DNA of 64,000 nt from Pseudomonas sp. G2-4 (GCF_030064125.1 NZ_CP125957.1:4954501-5018500), one strand, 5' to 3'; positions 42,290-52,653 are shown, counted from the first letter of the stretch. Made by a program: numbers and translations. Notes: generated by a model not told the origin, from the sequence alone.

Positions 42290-42991
42290 CTAGAGCCGGG
42301 GAAGCGGCGGGAGAGGCAGCGGTGACAACGGCAGTGGAGGCAACGGCTTAGGGTCTAGTGGTACCGGTGGCGGTGGCGGACGATGCCCCATTGCAATTGC
42401 TGTCGTGCGCTGCGAGGAAGTCAGCGCGGGCCAGATCAATTGTACCTTGCTGAGCTGCATGGCCCTGAGGTCATCTTTATGCTGAGAGCGGCGCAGGCTT
42501 ATCTTGAAAAAACTAGGGCTATGATCAATCTTTTCGACCTGCAGCCGCCAGAGCACCATGAAAGCGTACTTCGGCGATAAGTACTTGTTCTTTCTGTAAT
42601 AAGCTAAAGCACCCACGAGGCGCTGATCGTTATCAGATTGCGCTAATTTCTCAAGTGAACGAATGCATGTAGCGTGCCTTGTATTTTGCAAAAGGCGTTC
42701 AAGCTTACGTTCCGCGTTTTTCCTAGAAAGCACCACACCATTTTCTCGGACAGAAACTCCGAATTTCAGGATGCAGCTCGATCCGACCCAGAGCGTTCGC
42801 CGGGTAGATGCGTTGGCAATTTCGTATTGGTACCTGAGAGCCTCATGATCACACAACTCGCACGTCTCAGTGGCGTGCTCATGATCAATCATTGCATCTG
42901 TTACGGACCATTCCTTCAACGCATCAGGTAGCGATTGACTGTGAGAGCAAGGAAGGACGTTAGCGGCGACACGGTCGGAAAAAGCATTCAT
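42290..42991 (-). CDS. Cysteine-motif protein with proline-rich tail, function unknown
   Basis: 233 residues starting MNAFSDRVAANVLPCSHSQS. Around residue 43 lies CELCDHEALRYQYEIANAST and then WVGSSCILKF, a possible zinc site with three or more cysteines. The middle is basic and helical. The last ~35 residues (RPPPPPVPLDPKPLPPLPLS...) are a proline/leucine repeat made of simple GGCAGTGG-like DNA repeats. No family recognised. Last gene before the attR end of the island. Confidence 0.6.
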   Translation of the reverse strand: MNAFSDRVAANVLPCSHSQSLPDALKEWSVTDAMIDHEHATETCELCDHEALRYQYEIANASTRRTLWVGSSCILKFGVSVRENGVVLSRKNAERKLERLLQNTRHATCIRSLEKLAQSDNDQRLVGALAYYRKNKYLSPKYAFMVLWRLQVEKIDHSPSFFKISLRRSQHKDDLRAMQLSKVQLIWPALTSSQRTTAIAMGHRPPPPPVPLDPKPLPPLPLSPLPLPPLPRL

Positions 42992-43134
42992 GAGAAATCA
43001 CCTATCCAGGGCTAACCGCCAAACAGCGGCTCATGGCGCATCCTTGCGAAAAGCTGATCTTAATCGGAAAAATGGGTACCCGCAAAAAAAGCCTCAGCTT
43101 GCTGAATGAAACAGAGGGTTTTCACAAGATTGCC

Positions 43135-43154
43135 GCTGCCACCCTGCTGTCACG
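43135..43154 (+). repeat. Candidate integrase arm-type site, right copy
   Basis: Exact repeat of the 20 bp at 28247-28266, GCTGCCACCCTGCTGTCACG, in the same orientation, 46 bp inside the right attachment repeat. Confidence 0.55.
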
Positions 43155-43199
43155 AAGATCTCAGGCCGGCAAGGAAATGGCTCTAAGGCCTGAATTATA

Positions 43200-43246
43200 T
43201 GGTGTCCCAGGGCCGGTTCGAACGGCCAACCTTCCCCTTAGGAGGG
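43200..43246. repeat. Right attachment site (attR) within tRNA-Arg
   Basis: The 47-bp copy that forms the 3' end of the intact tRNA-Arg(CCT); with attL at 28106-28152 it delimits an island of about 15.1 kb. Confirms direct orientation expected for integrase sites. Confidence 0.92.
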
Positions 43247-43276
43247 GGATGCTCTATCCAATTGAGCTACTGAGAC
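43200..43276 (-). tRNA. tRNA-Arg(CCT)
   Basis: Minus-strand 77-nt gene: acceptor GTCTCAG pairs with CTGGGAC, D stem GCTC/GAGC, anticodon loop CTCCTAA (anticodon CCT, reads AGG), T arm GGCCGTTCGAACCGGCC, and CCA encoded. It is the integration target of the island on its left, which restores a full gene. Confidence 0.95.
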
Positions 43277-43804
43277 ACAAGTCGACCACGAGAACCGCGG
43301 TGCGAAGGACGGCGTGCATGTTAACGGTCGGCCCCGCGTTTGTCATGTTGTCCATGGCTTTTTAAGTGTAGGCAAATGGTACACCTCAGCCGGATCACAG
43401 GCCGAAGCAGTTGCGAATCCAACAGCCTTTTATCTACCCGTGGCAGGTTCACGCTAGTAAATCGGCCATTTGCCACTATGCTATACAAACCAAGGAGAGC
43501 ACACGTCTTCGCCCTGCTCCGGTTATCCGCCGGACGGTATGGCACATAGACACGATGCGGTGGTCACAAATGCAGACCTGTTGATTTTTTCCAACCAGTC
43601 CGCATTTTTTGACGAAGGGTACTGGCATAACGCCTTTACCCGGATCAATATTTGTCACAGAATTGGCGCCAATGATCTGGCAATTTTGAGGCATGATGCG
43701 GGCCTCTTAACAATTCAGGTTGAACATTTGGCTAAGGGCCTTGTCCTATCGACATCCCGCGGCCAATCCCGAGAACCGCTCCCCTGAACTAACCGGTTAA
43801 ATAT
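43277..43804. other. Gene-free region upstream of amrZ
   Basis: About 530 bp without a convincing gene; the longest plus-strand frame has no codon or family support. It should contain the amrZ promoter and regulatory sites, which I cannot place by eye. Confidence 0.5.
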
Positions 43805-44131
43805 ATGCGCCCATTGAAACAGGCAGTTTATTCCAGCCGTACGGCTGACAAGTTTGTCGTACGTCTGCCAGACGGAATGCGGGAACGCATTGCCGAGGTG
43901 GCTCGCAATCATCACCGCAGCATGAACTCTGAAATCATCGCGCGCCTTGAGCAAAGCCTTATACAAGAAGGCGCGCTGGGTGAAGAGCTCAGCATGCGCC
44001 TGGACAGCCCAGAGCTGTCACTGCACGAGCGCGAGCTGCTGCAACGCTTCCGACAACTCTCCCATCGCCAGCAGAACGCCCTCGTTTCGCTGATCGCCCA
44101 TGATGCAGAAATGGCCGCAGACGCGTCCTGA
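43805..44131 (+). CDS. amrZ: AmrZ/AlgZ ribbon-helix-helix regulator
   Basis: 108 residues, starting [20 protein letters not shown], with the Arc-like DNA-binding part [32 protein letters not shown] and a C-terminal oligomerisation region ([20 protein letters not shown]). It is close to the P. aeruginosa AmrZ, a repressor and activator of alginate, flagella, twitching and c-di-GMP genes. The 44146-44176 terminator follows. Confidence 0.93.
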   Translation: MRPLKQAVYSSRTADKFVVRLPDGMRERIAEVARNHHRSMNSEIIARLEQSLIQEGALGEELSMRLDSPELSLHERELLQRFRQLSHRQQNALVSLIAHDAEMAADAS

Positions 44132-44145
44132 TTACCCCAATATCT

Positions 44146-44176
44146 TAAAGCCAGCCTTGTGCTGGCTTTTTTTTGC
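44146..44176 (+). terminator. Terminator of amrZ
   Basis: AAAGCCAGC-CTTGT-GCTGGCTTT followed by a T run. Confidence 0.88.
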
Positions 44177-44212
44177 CTGGGGTTTGGCCTCGATCTGGGT
44201 TTTCGACCCCCA

Positions 44213-44245
44213 TAAAAAAACCCGCCAGATAGGCGGGTCTTTTTG
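44213..44245 (-). terminator. Terminator of mgtE (may act both ways)
   Basis: ACCCGCC-AGATA-GGCGGGT flanked by AAAAAA on the left and TTTTT on the right, 10 bp beyond the mgtE stop. Confidence 0.85.
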
Positions 44246-44254
44246 ATCAGCGAT

Positions 44255-45697
44255 TCAGAGCAGGAAAATCGTCGCCAGCCCCAGGAAAATAAAGAACCCG
44301 CCACTGTCGGTCACGGCGGTGATCATTACGCTGGCTCCCATGGCAGGATCACGCCCCATGCGGGCCAGGGTCATGGGAATCAATACCCCCATCAACGCCG
44401 CCAACAGCAAGTTGAGCGTCATCGCGGCAGTCATGACCACTCCCAGTGACCAGCTGCCATAGAGCAGATAAGCCACCACACCGATCACCCCTCCCCAAAC
44501 CACACCGTTGATCAAGGACACGGCCAGCTCTTTGCGCATCAGTCGCGACGTGTTGCCGGTACTGACCTGGTCCAGCGCCATGGCACGGACGATCATGGTG
44601 ATGGTCTGGTTGCCGGAATTGCCACCAATACCGGCGACGATGGGCATCAACGCCGCAAGCGCCACCAGCTTTTCGATAGAGCCCTCGAACAGACCAATGA
44701 CCCGAGAGGCGACGAAAGCCGTGATCAAATTGATCGCCAACCAGGCCCAACGGTTGCGCAGGGATTTCCAGACCGAAGCGAAGATGTCTTCTTCTTCGCG
44801 CAGACCGGCCATGTTGAGGACTTCGCTTTCGCTCTCCTCACGAATCAGGTCGACCATTTCATCGATGGTCAGACGGCCGATCAGCTTGCCGTTCTTGTCG
44901 ACCACCGGTGCAGAAATCAAGTCATAACGTTCGAACGCCTGGGCCGCGTCATAGGCGTCTTCATCCGGGTGAAAGCTCACCGGATCGCTGGCCATGACCT
45001 CGGCGACTTGCTTCTCCGGATCGTTGACGAGCAAACGTTTGATGGGCAGCACGCCCTTGAGCACGCCGTCGTAGTCGACGACAAAGAGCTTGTCGGTGTG
45101 GCCCGGCAACTCCTTGAGACGACGCAGGTAACGCAACACCACTTCAAGGCTGACATCCTCGCGGATCGTCACCATCTCGAAGTCCATCAGCGCACCGACC
45201 TGCTCCTCGTCATAAGACAACGCCGAGCGCACACGCTCTCGCTGCTGGCCGTCGAGGGTTTCCATCAGTTCGTGGACGACGTCCCGCGGCAGTTCGGGCG
45301 CCAGGTCGGCGAGCTCGTCGGCGTCCATCTCCTTGGCCGCTGCGAGCAACTCGTGATCATCCATGTCGGCGATCAGGGTTTCACGAACCGAGTCGGACAC
45401 TTCGAGCAGGATGTCACCGTCGCGATCGGCCTTGACCAACTGCCAGACCGTCAGACGCTCTTCCAGTGGCAAGGCTTCAAGAATGTAGGCGACGTCGGCG
45501 GAGTGCAGGTCATCGAGCTTGCGTTGCAACTCGACGAGATTCTGCCGGTGGACCAGGTTTTCCACCCGGTCATGATGCGGACCTTCCTGGCGATGCGTCA
45601 GGTCTTCAACGACCCGCTGGCGCTGCAGCAGCTCAACGACTTGAGCGAGACGATCCTGAAGGCTTTCCTGCGTTTTTTTTACTTCTACTTGGCTCAT
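44255..45697 (-). CDS. mgtE: Magnesium transporter MgtE
   Basis: 480 residues from ATG 45697 (MSQVEVKKTQESLQDRLAQV). Order: N-terminal MgtE domain (helical repeats, DLAPELPRDVVHELMETLDG), paired CBS domains (VTIREDVSLEVVLRYLRRLK; VASDPVSFHPDEDAYDAAQA), and five membrane helices (PIVAGIGGNSGNQTITMIVR) with the family signature. MgtE channels admit Mg2+ under control of cytosolic Mg2+ binding to the CBS and N domains. The gene is followed by its own terminator. Confidence 0.95.
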   Translation of the reverse strand: MSQVEVKKTQESLQDRLAQVVELLQRQRVVEDLTHRQEGPHHDRVENLVHRQNLVELQRKLDDLHSADVAYILEALPLEERLTVWQLVKADRDGDILLEVSDSVRETLIADMDDHELLAAAKEMDADELADLAPELPRDVVHELMETLDGQQRERVRSALSYDEEQVGALMDFEMVTIREDVSLEVVLRYLRRLKELPGHTDKLFVVDYDGVLKGVLPIKRLLVNDPEKQVAEVMASDPVSFHPDEDAYDAAQAFERYDLISAPVVDKNGKLIGRLTIDEMVDLIREESESEVLNMAGLREEEDIFASVWKSLRNRWAWLAINLITAFVASRVIGLFEGSIEKLVALAALMPIVAGIGGNSGNQTITMIVRAMALDQVSTGNTSRLMRKELAVSLINGVVWGGVIGVVAYLLYGSWSLGVVMTAAMTLNLLLAALMGVLIPMTLARMGRDPAMGASVMITAVTDSGGFFIFLGLATIFLL

Positions 45698-46019
45698 AGG
45701 CGAACTCCACTCCCAGCAGTGGAGCACGCCGGAAGGATCAATCAGTTAATTCATGATTGGCAAAACGAAATTTTGAGTAACTACTGGGTAAGTCCATGGA
45801 TATATTCCAAAGCCCCGGCGGGGCTAACGGGCGCAATGATACACCGCCTGACGCTTTAAAACGTTAAAAAATCATGGCAAGAACAAGCGCTTGCGACACA
45901 AACCTGAATGCAGGCTTAACCTGTGTTCTTACGACGACTTATCCTGAAAAGAAAACACACGCCCCGGCGAAAATGTAGCGGCTAGCCTTCTCCTCTTCAT
46001 CGTCAAGGAGGACGCGCGC
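45698..46019. other. Gene-free region between mgtE and 46020
   Basis: Divergent promoter region of about 320 bp. No gene or structured leader was recognised; GTTAAAAAATC around 45860 is AT-rich. A GGAGG ribosome-binding site belongs to the gene at 46020. Confidence 0.5.
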
Positions 46020-46523
46020 ATGTCTGTCAGCCACTATCTGTTTTTGCTCGCCACCCTGCTCTGCCAGCCCTTGTGGGCCGCAGGACAGACCGTCCATCGC
46101 TGTGAAAATAGCGCAGGGCAGGTAACATTCACGACACTGAGCTGCGCCCAGGGAGAGGATCTGTCGCTTCAGGAAATCCATCCCTTCAACGTGGGCACAA
46201 CCGAACCAAAGACCCATGCAATGCTGCCCGAAGCGGAGTTTCGGCAAACATCCGGCAACAAAACCAATCGCAAGGAACCGACAGTGGTCGGCCAATTCGA
46301 AGACCGCTGTGGAAATGTGGTCAGCGCCAGACAACGCCGCGAAGCGATCATGAACAAGCGAATCGTCACTGGCATGAGCCAGCAGGACGTCGAGAGCGCT
46401 TTGGGTAAGCCGGACTCAATCAAAACCCGGAACTCGAGCACACGCTATACCTACAAGACAAAGAAAGGTCGCAGCGCCGAGATCGTGTTTGATGACAAAG
46501 GGTGTGTAAAAGGCAAATCGTAG
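46020..46523 (+). CDS. Secreted DUF4124/SmpA-like protein, function unknown
   Basis: 167 residues with AAGGAGG upstream. Signal peptide MSVSHYLFLLATLLCQPLWA, then DUF4124-type QTVHRCENSAGQVTFTTLSC with two cysteines, a variable middle, and a C-terminal SmpA/OmlA-like segment (IVTGMSQQDVESALGKPDSI; STRYTYKTKKGRSAEIVFDD). Likely periplasmic or envelope-bound. A terminator follows. Confidence 0.75.
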   Translation: MSVSHYLFLLATLLCQPLWAAGQTVHRCENSAGQVTFTTLSCAQGEDLSLQEIHPFNVGTTEPKTHAMLPEAEFRQTSGNKTNRKEPTVVGQFEDRCGNVVSARQRREAIMNKRIVTGMSQQDVESALGKPDSIKTRNSSTRYTYKTKKGRSAEIVFDDKGCVKGKS

Positions 46524-46528
46524 ACAGC

Positions 46529-46556
46529 AAAAAGCCCGCGTTAAACGCGGGCTTTT
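46529..46556 (+). terminator. Terminator after 46020-46523
   Basis: AAAAAGCCCGCGTT-AACGCGGGCTTTTT, near-perfect hairpin with a T run. Confidence 0.9.
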
Positions 46557-46563
46557 TGGTGTT

Positions 46564-46640
46564 TGGTGCACTCGACAGGATTCGAACCTGTGACCGCTCG
46601 GTTCGTAGCCGAGTACTCTATCCAGCTGAGCTACGAGTGC
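46564..46640 (-). tRNA. tRNA-Arg(ACG), copy 1
   Basis: 77-nt cloverleaf with anticodon loop CTACGAA (ACG), acceptor GCACTCG/CGAGTGC and encoded CCA. Identical to the copy at 46713-46789. Confidence 0.95.
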
Positions 46641-46712
46641 AAGTTGTGGTTTTATACCAGATCACAACTGGTTGAAGCCAAGTTATTTGCATTGCTGCAA
46701 ACAACTCTTAAA

Positions 46713-46789
46713 TGGTGCACTCGACAGGATTCGAACCTGTGACCGCTCGGTTCGTAGCCGAGTACTCTATCCAGCTGAGCTACGAGTGC
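46713..46789 (-). tRNA. tRNA-Arg(ACG), copy 2
   Basis: Same 77-nt sequence as copy 1, 72 bp away, a tandem duplicate in the rsmA-side tRNA operon. Confidence 0.95.
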
Positions 46790-46896
46790 ATTTGTTGCCG
46801 CGCATTATAGGTCGTCAAATCCTTTTGTAAAGCGCTTTATTCTGTAAATTCAATCACTTACTGAACAAGCCAGGTTTTGACGCACTAAACGAATAA

Positions 46897-46987
46897 TGGC
46901 GGAGAACGGGGGATTCGAACCCCCGACACCCTTTTGAGGTGTACTCCCTTAGCAGGGGAGCGCCTTCGGCCACTCGGCCAGCTCTCC
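46897..46987 (-). tRNA. tRNA-Ser(GCT)
   Basis: 91-nt class II tRNA: acceptor GGAGAGC/GTTCTCC, anticodon loop CTGCTAA (GCT), long variable arm, CCA encoded. Confidence 0.95.
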
Positions 46988-47049
46988 GCAACACGGGGCG
47001 TATATTAACCACCTTCATCCCCGTTTGCAAACATAAAAATCGATAAAAA

Positions 47050-47238
47050 TTAATGGCTTGGTTCGTCGTCCTTCTCTTTCTTGATACGCAGGTAAATTTC
47101 CTCCCGGTGCACAGCGACCTCTTTCGGGGCGTTGACGCCAATACGCACTTGGTTTCCTTTGACGCCAAGCACGGTCACGGTGATTTCGCCATCACCGATA
47201 ATCAGGCTTTCTGCGCACCGACGAGTCAGAATCAGCAT
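47050..47238 (-). CDS. rsmA: Carbon storage regulator RsmA/CsrA
   Basis: 62 residues from ATG 47238 ([20 protein letters not shown]), with GAGGAGAAAGG upstream; the frame extends further but the start is clear. It has the CsrA core [20 protein letters not shown] and the RNA-contacting [12 protein letters not shown] end. It binds GGA motifs in leader mRNAs to control secondary metabolism, biofilm and virulence genes. It lies before tRNA-Ser, in the alaS-lysC-rsmA order usual for gamma-proteobacteria. Confidence 0.95.
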   Translation of the reverse strand: MLILTRRCAESLIIGDGEITVTVLGVKGNQVRIGVNAPKEVAVHREEIYLRIKKEKDDEPSH

Positions 47239-47387
47239 ACCTTTCTCCTCACGCGATTCACTTAAGGGACAACAGTCTGCAAAAAAAAGGCATTGGACCG
47301 ACAACCGAAACGGTCGCAGCCTACAGGCCTAGTATTGACCAGCGCGAGCAAAAGAACAGTTTTGGAACGCGCCATTCAAAAAAACGA

Positions 47388-47410
47388 AGGGCGCGGTATG
47401 ACCGCGCCCT
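47388..47410 (-). terminator. Terminator of lysC
   Basis: AGGGCGCGGT-ATG-ACCGCGCCCT followed on the minus strand by TTCGTTTTTTT, 13 bp beyond the lysC stop. Confidence 0.88.
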
Positions 47411-47422
47411 CAAGACAACGCT

Positions 47423-48664
47423 TTACTCGCCCTGTCGGGCAGCAGCGTCGAGCTCGAAAGCCGTGTGCAGGGCACGCACGGCCAGCTCCAGGTACTTCTC
47501 TTCAATCACCACGGAAACCTTGATTTCCGAAGTAGAGATCATCTGGATGTTGATGCTTTCCTTGGCCAGGGATTCGAACATGCGGCTGGCCACGCCTGCG
47601 TGAGAGCGCATGCCGACACCGACGATCGAGACCTTGGCAATCTTGGTATCACCCACCACTTCCCGGGCACCGATCTCGCCAGCCGTCTTCTTCAATACAG
47701 CTTCTGCGGCCTGGTAGTCGTTGCGGTGCACGGTGAAGGTGAAGTCGGTGGTGTTATCGTGCGCGACGTTCTGCACGATCATGTCGACTTCGATGTTCGC
47801 GGCACTGATCGGGCCGAGAATCTTGAACGCCACGCCGGGGGTGTCTGGCACGCCACGGATGGTCAGCTTGGCTTCATCGCGGTTGAAAGCGATGCCGGAA
47901 ATGATCGGCTGTTCCATGGATTCCTCTTCATCGATAGTAATGAGGGTGCCCGGACCCTCTTTGAAGCTGTGCAGAACGCGCAGCGGAACGTTGTACTTGC
48001 CAGCGAATTCAACCGCCCGGATCTGCAACACCTTCGAGCCGAGACTGGCCATTTCCAGCATCTCTTCGAACGTGATCTTGTCCAGGCGCTGAGCCACAGG
48101 CACCACCCGCGGATCGGTGGTGTAGACACCATCCACATCGGTGTAGATCTGGCATTCATCAGCCTTGAGAGCCGCCGCCAACGCTACGCCGGTGGTGTCG
48201 GAACCGCCACGGCCAAGGGTGGTGATGTTGCCGTGCTCGTCCACACCCTGGAAACCGGCGACCACCACAACGCGACCTGCCTTAAGGTCGCCGCGAATCT
48301 TCTGATCGTCGATCTGCAGAATACGCGCTTTGTTGTGCGCGCTGTCTGTCAGGATACGAACCTGATTACCGGTGTAGGACACCGCCGGCACACCGCGCTT
48401 GATCAGCGCCATGGCCAGCAAGGCGATGGTCACCTGCTCGCCGGTGGAAACGATCACGTCCAGTTCGCGAGGAACCGGCTGCTGGTCGCCACTGACTTGC
48501 TTGGCTAGATCGATCAGACGGTTGGTCTCGCCGCTCATTGCCGACAGCACAACCACCAGGTCATCGCCCGCTTCACGGAATTTCTTAACCTTGTCGGCGA
48601 CCTGTTCGATTCTCTCGACAGTGCCGACCGAGGTGCCTCCAAATTTCTGTACGATCAAAGCCAT
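47423..48664 (-). CDS. lysC: Aspartate kinase
   Basis: 413 residues from ATG 48664 (MALIVQKFGGTSVGTVERIE); the longer frame upstream is not needed. Amino-acid kinase domain (KFGGTSV; GRGGSDTTGVALAAALKADE; YTDVDGVYTTDPRVVP) and two ACT regulatory domains at the C-terminus (FKILGPISAANIEVDMIVQN; VGVGMRSHAGVASRMFESLA). It phosphorylates aspartate in the lysine/threonine/methionine pathway, under feedback control through the ACT domains. It follows alaS by 89 bp. Confidence 0.96.
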   Translation of the reverse strand: MALIVQKFGGTSVGTVERIEQVADKVKKFREAGDDLVVVLSAMSGETNRLIDLAKQVSGDQQPVPRELDVIVSTGEQVTIALLAMALIKRGVPAVSYTGNQVRILTDSAHNKARILQIDDQKIRGDLKAGRVVVVAGFQGVDEHGNITTLGRGGSDTTGVALAAALKADECQIYTDVDGVYTTDPRVVPVAQRLDKITFEEMLEMASLGSKVLQIRAVEFAGKYNVPLRVLHSFKEGPGTLITIDEEESMEQPIISGIAFNRDEAKLTIRGVPDTPGVAFKILGPISAANIEVDMIVQNVAHDNTTDFTFTVHRNDYQAAEAVLKKTAGEIGAREVVGDTKIAKVSIVGVGMRSHAGVASRMFESLAKESINIQMISTSEIKVSVVIEEKYLELAVRALHTAFELDAAARQGE

Positions 48665-48753
48665 TTCAAAGCCGCCTCTGCCCATGAAGGGCGCCCAATA
48701 ATCACTCAACAGCGGCCGGGCTCGCCACTAGACCGCAAGCCCGGAACACTGCC

Positions 48754-51375
48754 TTAAATACCCTGCTCTACAAATGCAACGGTCTGGGCCAGTGCCGCAT
48801 CCAGTGCGCCGGCGTCGGTACCGCCGCCCTGCGCCATGTCCGGACGACCACCGCCCTTACCGCCCACTGCCGCAGCGGCCTGCTTCATCAAATCACCGGC
48901 TTTGAGTTGGCCAGTCAGGTCTTTGGTCACGCCCGCGACGAGAACGACCTTTTCCTCATGGACACTGCCGAGCAGGATCACTGCGCGGCCGAGTTTGTTC
49001 TTCAGCTGATCGACCAGCGCCAGCAGTGCCTTGCCATCCTGGCCATCGAGACGCACGGCCAGCACTTTGACACCCTTGACGTCCACGGCCTGGGCCGACA
49101 GATCGTCGCCTGCGGCGCTGGCGGCCTTGGCCTGCAACTGCTCGAGTTGTTTTTCCAGCAGACGGTTGCGTTCCAGCACAGCCGACAGCTTGTCGATCAG
49201 GTTGTCGCGACTGCCCTTGATCAGGTTCGCCGCTTCCTTGAGTTGTTCTTCGGCTGCGTTGAGGTACGCCAGGGCCGCCGCGCCGGTGACCGCTTCGATA
49301 CGCCGCACGCCGGACGCCACGCCGCCTTCGCTGATGATTTTCATCAGACCGATGTCGCCGGTGCGGTTGGCGTGGATGCCACCGCACAGCTCCACGGAGA
49401 AGTCGCCCATGCTCAGCACGCGCACGCTGTCGCCGTACTTCTCGCCGAACAGCGCCATCGCGCCCTTCTGCTTGGCGGTCTCGATGTCGGTTTCTTCGGT
49501 TTCTACCGGAGAGTTCTTGCGAATCTCGGCATTGACGATGTCTTCCAGCGCCTTGAGTTGCTCAGGCTTGATGGCTTCGAAATGGCTGAAGTCAAAGCGC
49601 AGGCGCTGACTGTCCACCAAAGAGCCTTTCTGCTGGACGTGCTCACCCAGTACCTGGCGCAGTGCAGCGTGCAGCAAGTGGGTGGCGGAGTGGTTCAGCG
49701 ACGTGGCGTGACGCACCTCGGCGTCGACATGAGCGGCCACCGGGGCGGCGATCATCAGGCTGCCCGAGGCCAACACGCCGTGGTGCAGGAACGCGCCGCC
49801 GGTCTTGGTGGTGTCGCGCACGTCGAAACGCGAGCTGCCGGCCTGCAGGTAACCGCTGTCGCCGATCTGGCCACCGGACTCGGCGTAGAACGGCGTCTTG
49901 TCCAGCACGATCACGCCTTCCTGGCCTTCGCTCAGGATGTCGACCGACTGCCCGTCCTTATAGATCGCAACGATCTTGGCCGAACCGGTGGTGCCAGCGT
50001 AACCGGTGAATTCGGTGGCCACGTCAACCTTGACCAGGCTGTTGTAGTCCATGCCGAAGGAGCTGGCGGAACGCGCACGCACCCGCTGGGCTTCCATCTC
50101 GCGCTCGAAACCTGCCTCATCGAGGGTCAGGTTGCGTTCGCGGGCGATGTCACCGGTCAGGTCCATCGGGAAGCCGTAGGTGTCGTACAACTTGAACACC
50201 ACGTCGCCCGGCACCACGTCGCCCTTGAGCTCAGACAGGTCCTGCTCGAGGATCTTCAGGCCTTGCTCCAGGGTCTTGGCGAACTGTTCTTCTTCAGCCT
50301 TGAGCACGCGCTCGATGTGCGCCTGCTGGGACTTGAGCTCCGGGAAGGCTTCGCCCATCTCGGCCGCCAGCGCCGCGACGATCTGATAGAAGAAGCTGCC
50401 CTTGGCGCCCAGCTTGTTGCCGTGGCGGCAGGCGCGGCGGATGATCCGGCGCAGTACATAGCCGCGGCCTTCGTTGGACGGCAACACGCCGTCGGCAATC
50501 AGGAAGCCGCAGGAACGGATATGGTCGGCCACCACTTTCAGCGAAGCCTGGTTGTCATTGGTGCAACCGATGGCCTTGGCCGAAGCGCTCAGCAGGCTCT
50601 GGAACAGGTCGATTTCGTAGTTGGAATGAACGTGCTGCAACACCGCACTGATCCGCTCCAGGCCCATGCCGGTGTCGACCGACGGCGCTGGCAGCGGATG
50701 CAACACGCCATCGGCGGTGCGGTTGAACTGCATGAACACGTTGTTCCAGATCTCGATGTAACGGTCGCCGTCTTCTTCCGGCGAGCCGGGTGGGCCGCCC
50801 CAGATGTCGGCGCCGTGATCGTAGAAGATCTCGGTGCACGGGCCACACGGGCCCGTGTCGCCCATGGTCCAGAAGTTGTCGGAGGCGTAAGGCGCGCCTT
50901 TGTTGTCGCCGATACGCACCATGCGCTCGGCCGGGACACCGACCTCTTTGGTCCAGATGTCATAGGCTTCGTCATCGGTGGCGTAGACCGTTACCCAGAG
51001 CTTCTCCTTGGGCAGGTTCAGCCACTTGTCGGAGGTCAGGAAGGTCCAGGCAAAGGTGATGGCGTCGCGTTTGAAGTAGTCACCGAAGCTGAAGTTACCC
51101 AGCATTTCGAAGAAGGTGTGGTGACGAGCGGTATAGCCGACGTTTTCCAGGTCGTTGTGCTTGCCGCCGGCGCGTACGCACTTCTGGCTGCTTACCGCAC
51201 GGGTGTAGGCACGTTTTTCCTGGCCCAGGAAGCAGTCCTTGAACTGGTTCATCCCCGCGTTAGTGAACAGCAGGGTCGGGTCGTTGCCCGGGATCAAAGA
51301 GCTGGAGGCTACTCGGGTGTGGCCTTGCTCTTCGAAGAAGCGAAGGAAGGCTTCACGGATTTCTGCGCTTTTCAT
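48754..51375 (-). CDS. alaS: Alanine--tRNA ligase
   Basis: 873 residues from ATG 51375 ([20 protein letters not shown]). Class II catalytic domain with motif 1-3 regions ([54 protein letters not shown]), editing domain with HxxxH...CxxxH metal residues ([30 protein letters not shown]), and a C-Ala dimerisation domain (DMAQGGG). Charges tRNA-Ala and clears Ser and Gly mischarging. Confidence 0.97.
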   Translation of the reverse strand: MKSAEIREAFLRFFEEQGHTRVASSSLIPGNDPTLLFTNAGMNQFKDCFLGQEKRAYTRAVSSQKCVRAGGKHNDLENVGYTARHHTFFEMLGNFSFGDYFKRDAITFAWTFLTSDKWLNLPKEKLWVTVYATDDEAYDIWTKEVGVPAERMVRIGDNKGAPYASDNFWTMGDTGPCGPCTEIFYDHGADIWGGPPGSPEEDGDRYIEIWNNVFMQFNRTADGVLHPLPAPSVDTGMGLERISAVLQHVHSNYEIDLFQSLLSASAKAIGCTNDNQASLKVVADHIRSCGFLIADGVLPSNEGRGYVLRRIIRRACRHGNKLGAKGSFFYQIVAALAAEMGEAFPELKSQQAHIERVLKAEEEQFAKTLEQGLKILEQDLSELKGDVVPGDVVFKLYDTYGFPMDLTGDIARERNLTLDEAGFEREMEAQRVRARSASSFGMDYNSLVKVDVATEFTGYAGTTGSAKIVAIYKDGQSVDILSEGQEGVIVLDKTPFYAESGGQIGDSGYLQAGSSRFDVRDTTKTGGAFLHHGVLASGSLMIAAPVAAHVDAEVRHATSLNHSATHLLHAALRQVLGEHVQQKGSLVDSQRLRFDFSHFEAIKPEQLKALEDIVNAEIRKNSPVETEETDIETAKQKGAMALFGEKYGDSVRVLSMGDFSVELCGGIHANRTGDIGLMKIISEGGVASGVRRIEAVTGAAALAYLNAAEEQLKEAANLIKGSRDNLIDKLSAVLERNRLLEKQLEQLQAKAASAAGDDLSAQAVDVKGVKVLAVRLDGQDGKALLALVDQLKNKLGRAVILLGSVHEEKVVLVAGVTKDLTGQLKAGDLMKQAAAAVGGKGGGRPDMAQGGGTDAGALDAALAQTVAFVEQGI

Positions 51376-51521
51376 TAGGTTCTTCCACGGAGGCTGCGGC
51401 CAAAGGCCTGTGCAAAACGTCAACAGACGAAGCAACGGCAAAGGGCCGCATTATATCGGCCCTTCGCGTGGGGTACAGCGTGTTTATGCGATAGAAACGG
51501 TCAATTGGGCCGCTGGATGGC

Positions 51522-52526
51522 TCAGTTACGGGAAAAGTCGACGAAAGTGGCGATCACTTGGTCGATTTGCGCCCCGCTCACGTCCATGTGCGTCACCAGC
51601 CGCAGCCGTGGCGCGGCACTGAGCTTGATGCCACGATCCTCGGCAAAGGCCTTGATCGCCTCGGCCCGCTCGCCCATTTGCACGTACACCATGTTGGTCT
51701 GCACCGGCTCGACCTCGTAACCCGCCGCACGCAAGCCCTCGGCGAGCCGCTGGGCATTGGCGTGGTCATCGGCCAGGCGCTGGACCTGATGCTCCAGGGC
51801 ATACAACCCCGCCGCTGCCAGGATCCCGGCCTGGCGCATGCCGCCGCCGACCATCTTGCGCAGCCGGCGCGCCTTGCCGATCAACTCAGCGCTGCCGCAA
51901 AGGACCGAGCCAATCGGAGCGCCGAGGCCCTTGGACAGGCACACCGAGACCGAATCAAAGTATTGGGTGATCTCCCGGGCATCGACATTCAGCTTGACGG
52001 CGGCGTTGTACAGCCGCGCACCGTCCAGGTGTAGGGCCAGGCCATGCTCCTGAGTGAAACGCCGGGCCCGGGCCAGGTAGTCCAGCGGCAGGACCTTGCC
52101 CTGCATGGTGTTTTCCAGGGCCAGCAGGCGGGTGCGGGCAAAGTGGAAGTCATCGGGTTTGATTGCCGCGGCCACTTGTGCCAGGTCCAGAGAGCCGTCC
52201 ACTTGCACCTCCAGAGGCTGAGGCTGGATCGAACCCAGCACCGCCGCCCCACCCCCTTCGTACTTATAGGTGTGGGCCTGCTGGCCGACGATGTATTCGT
52301 CGCCACGCTCACAATGGGCCATCAACCCCAGCAGGTTACTCATGGTGCCCGTCGGCACGAACAACGCCGCCGCGAACCCCAGGCGCCCGGCCAGTTCGGC
52401 TTCGAGGCGATTGACGGTCGGGTCTTCGCCATACACATCGTCGCCGGTAGGCGCGCTGGCCATGGCATCCAGCATGGCGGCAGAGGGTTGGGTGACCGTG
52501 TCGCTGCGAAGATCGATAACACTCAT
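51522..52526 (-). CDS. ltaE: Low-specificity L-threonine aldolase
   Basis: 334 residues starting [20 protein letters not shown]. Fold-type I PLP enzyme: [33 protein letters not shown], and the PLP lysine in [20 protein letters not shown]. It splits L-threonine and L-allo-threonine to glycine and acetaldehyde. Its stop is 147 bp before alaS start. A palindrome AAGGGCCG/CGGCCCTT at 51441-51464 lies between them. Confidence 0.93.
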   Translation of the reverse strand: MSVIDLRSDTVTQPSAAMLDAMASAPTGDDVYGEDPTVNRLEAELAGRLGFAAALFVPTGTMSNLLGLMAHCERGDEYIVGQQAHTYKYEGGGAAVLGSIQPQPLEVQVDGSLDLAQVAAAIKPDDFHFARTRLLALENTMQGKVLPLDYLARARRFTQEHGLALHLDGARLYNAAVKLNVDAREITQYFDSVSVCLSKGLGAPIGSVLCGSAELIGKARRLRKMVGGGMRQAGILAAAGLYALEHQVQRLADDHANAQRLAEGLRAAGYEVEPVQTNMVYVQMGERAEAIKAFAEDRGIKLSAAPRLRLVTHMDVSGAQIDQVIATFVDFSRN

Positions 52527-52653
52527 GAATCTGGCCTCGGGTTCAGGTGTAGGGAAATTCCTTTAGAAGGGCAATTACTGCGGGCATGGCGACGATTAAT
52601 CAAGACCAGTCGTAGGAAAACACCACCGGTGTCTGAAAATTATTCAGAACACC

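Noticed and set aside
43470..43787. 105-codon open frame upstream of amrZ
   Set aside because: No support other than length; likely the regulatory region.
48907..51378. An 823-codon plus-strand open frame opposite alaS
   Set aside because: Shadow of alaS, which is certain.
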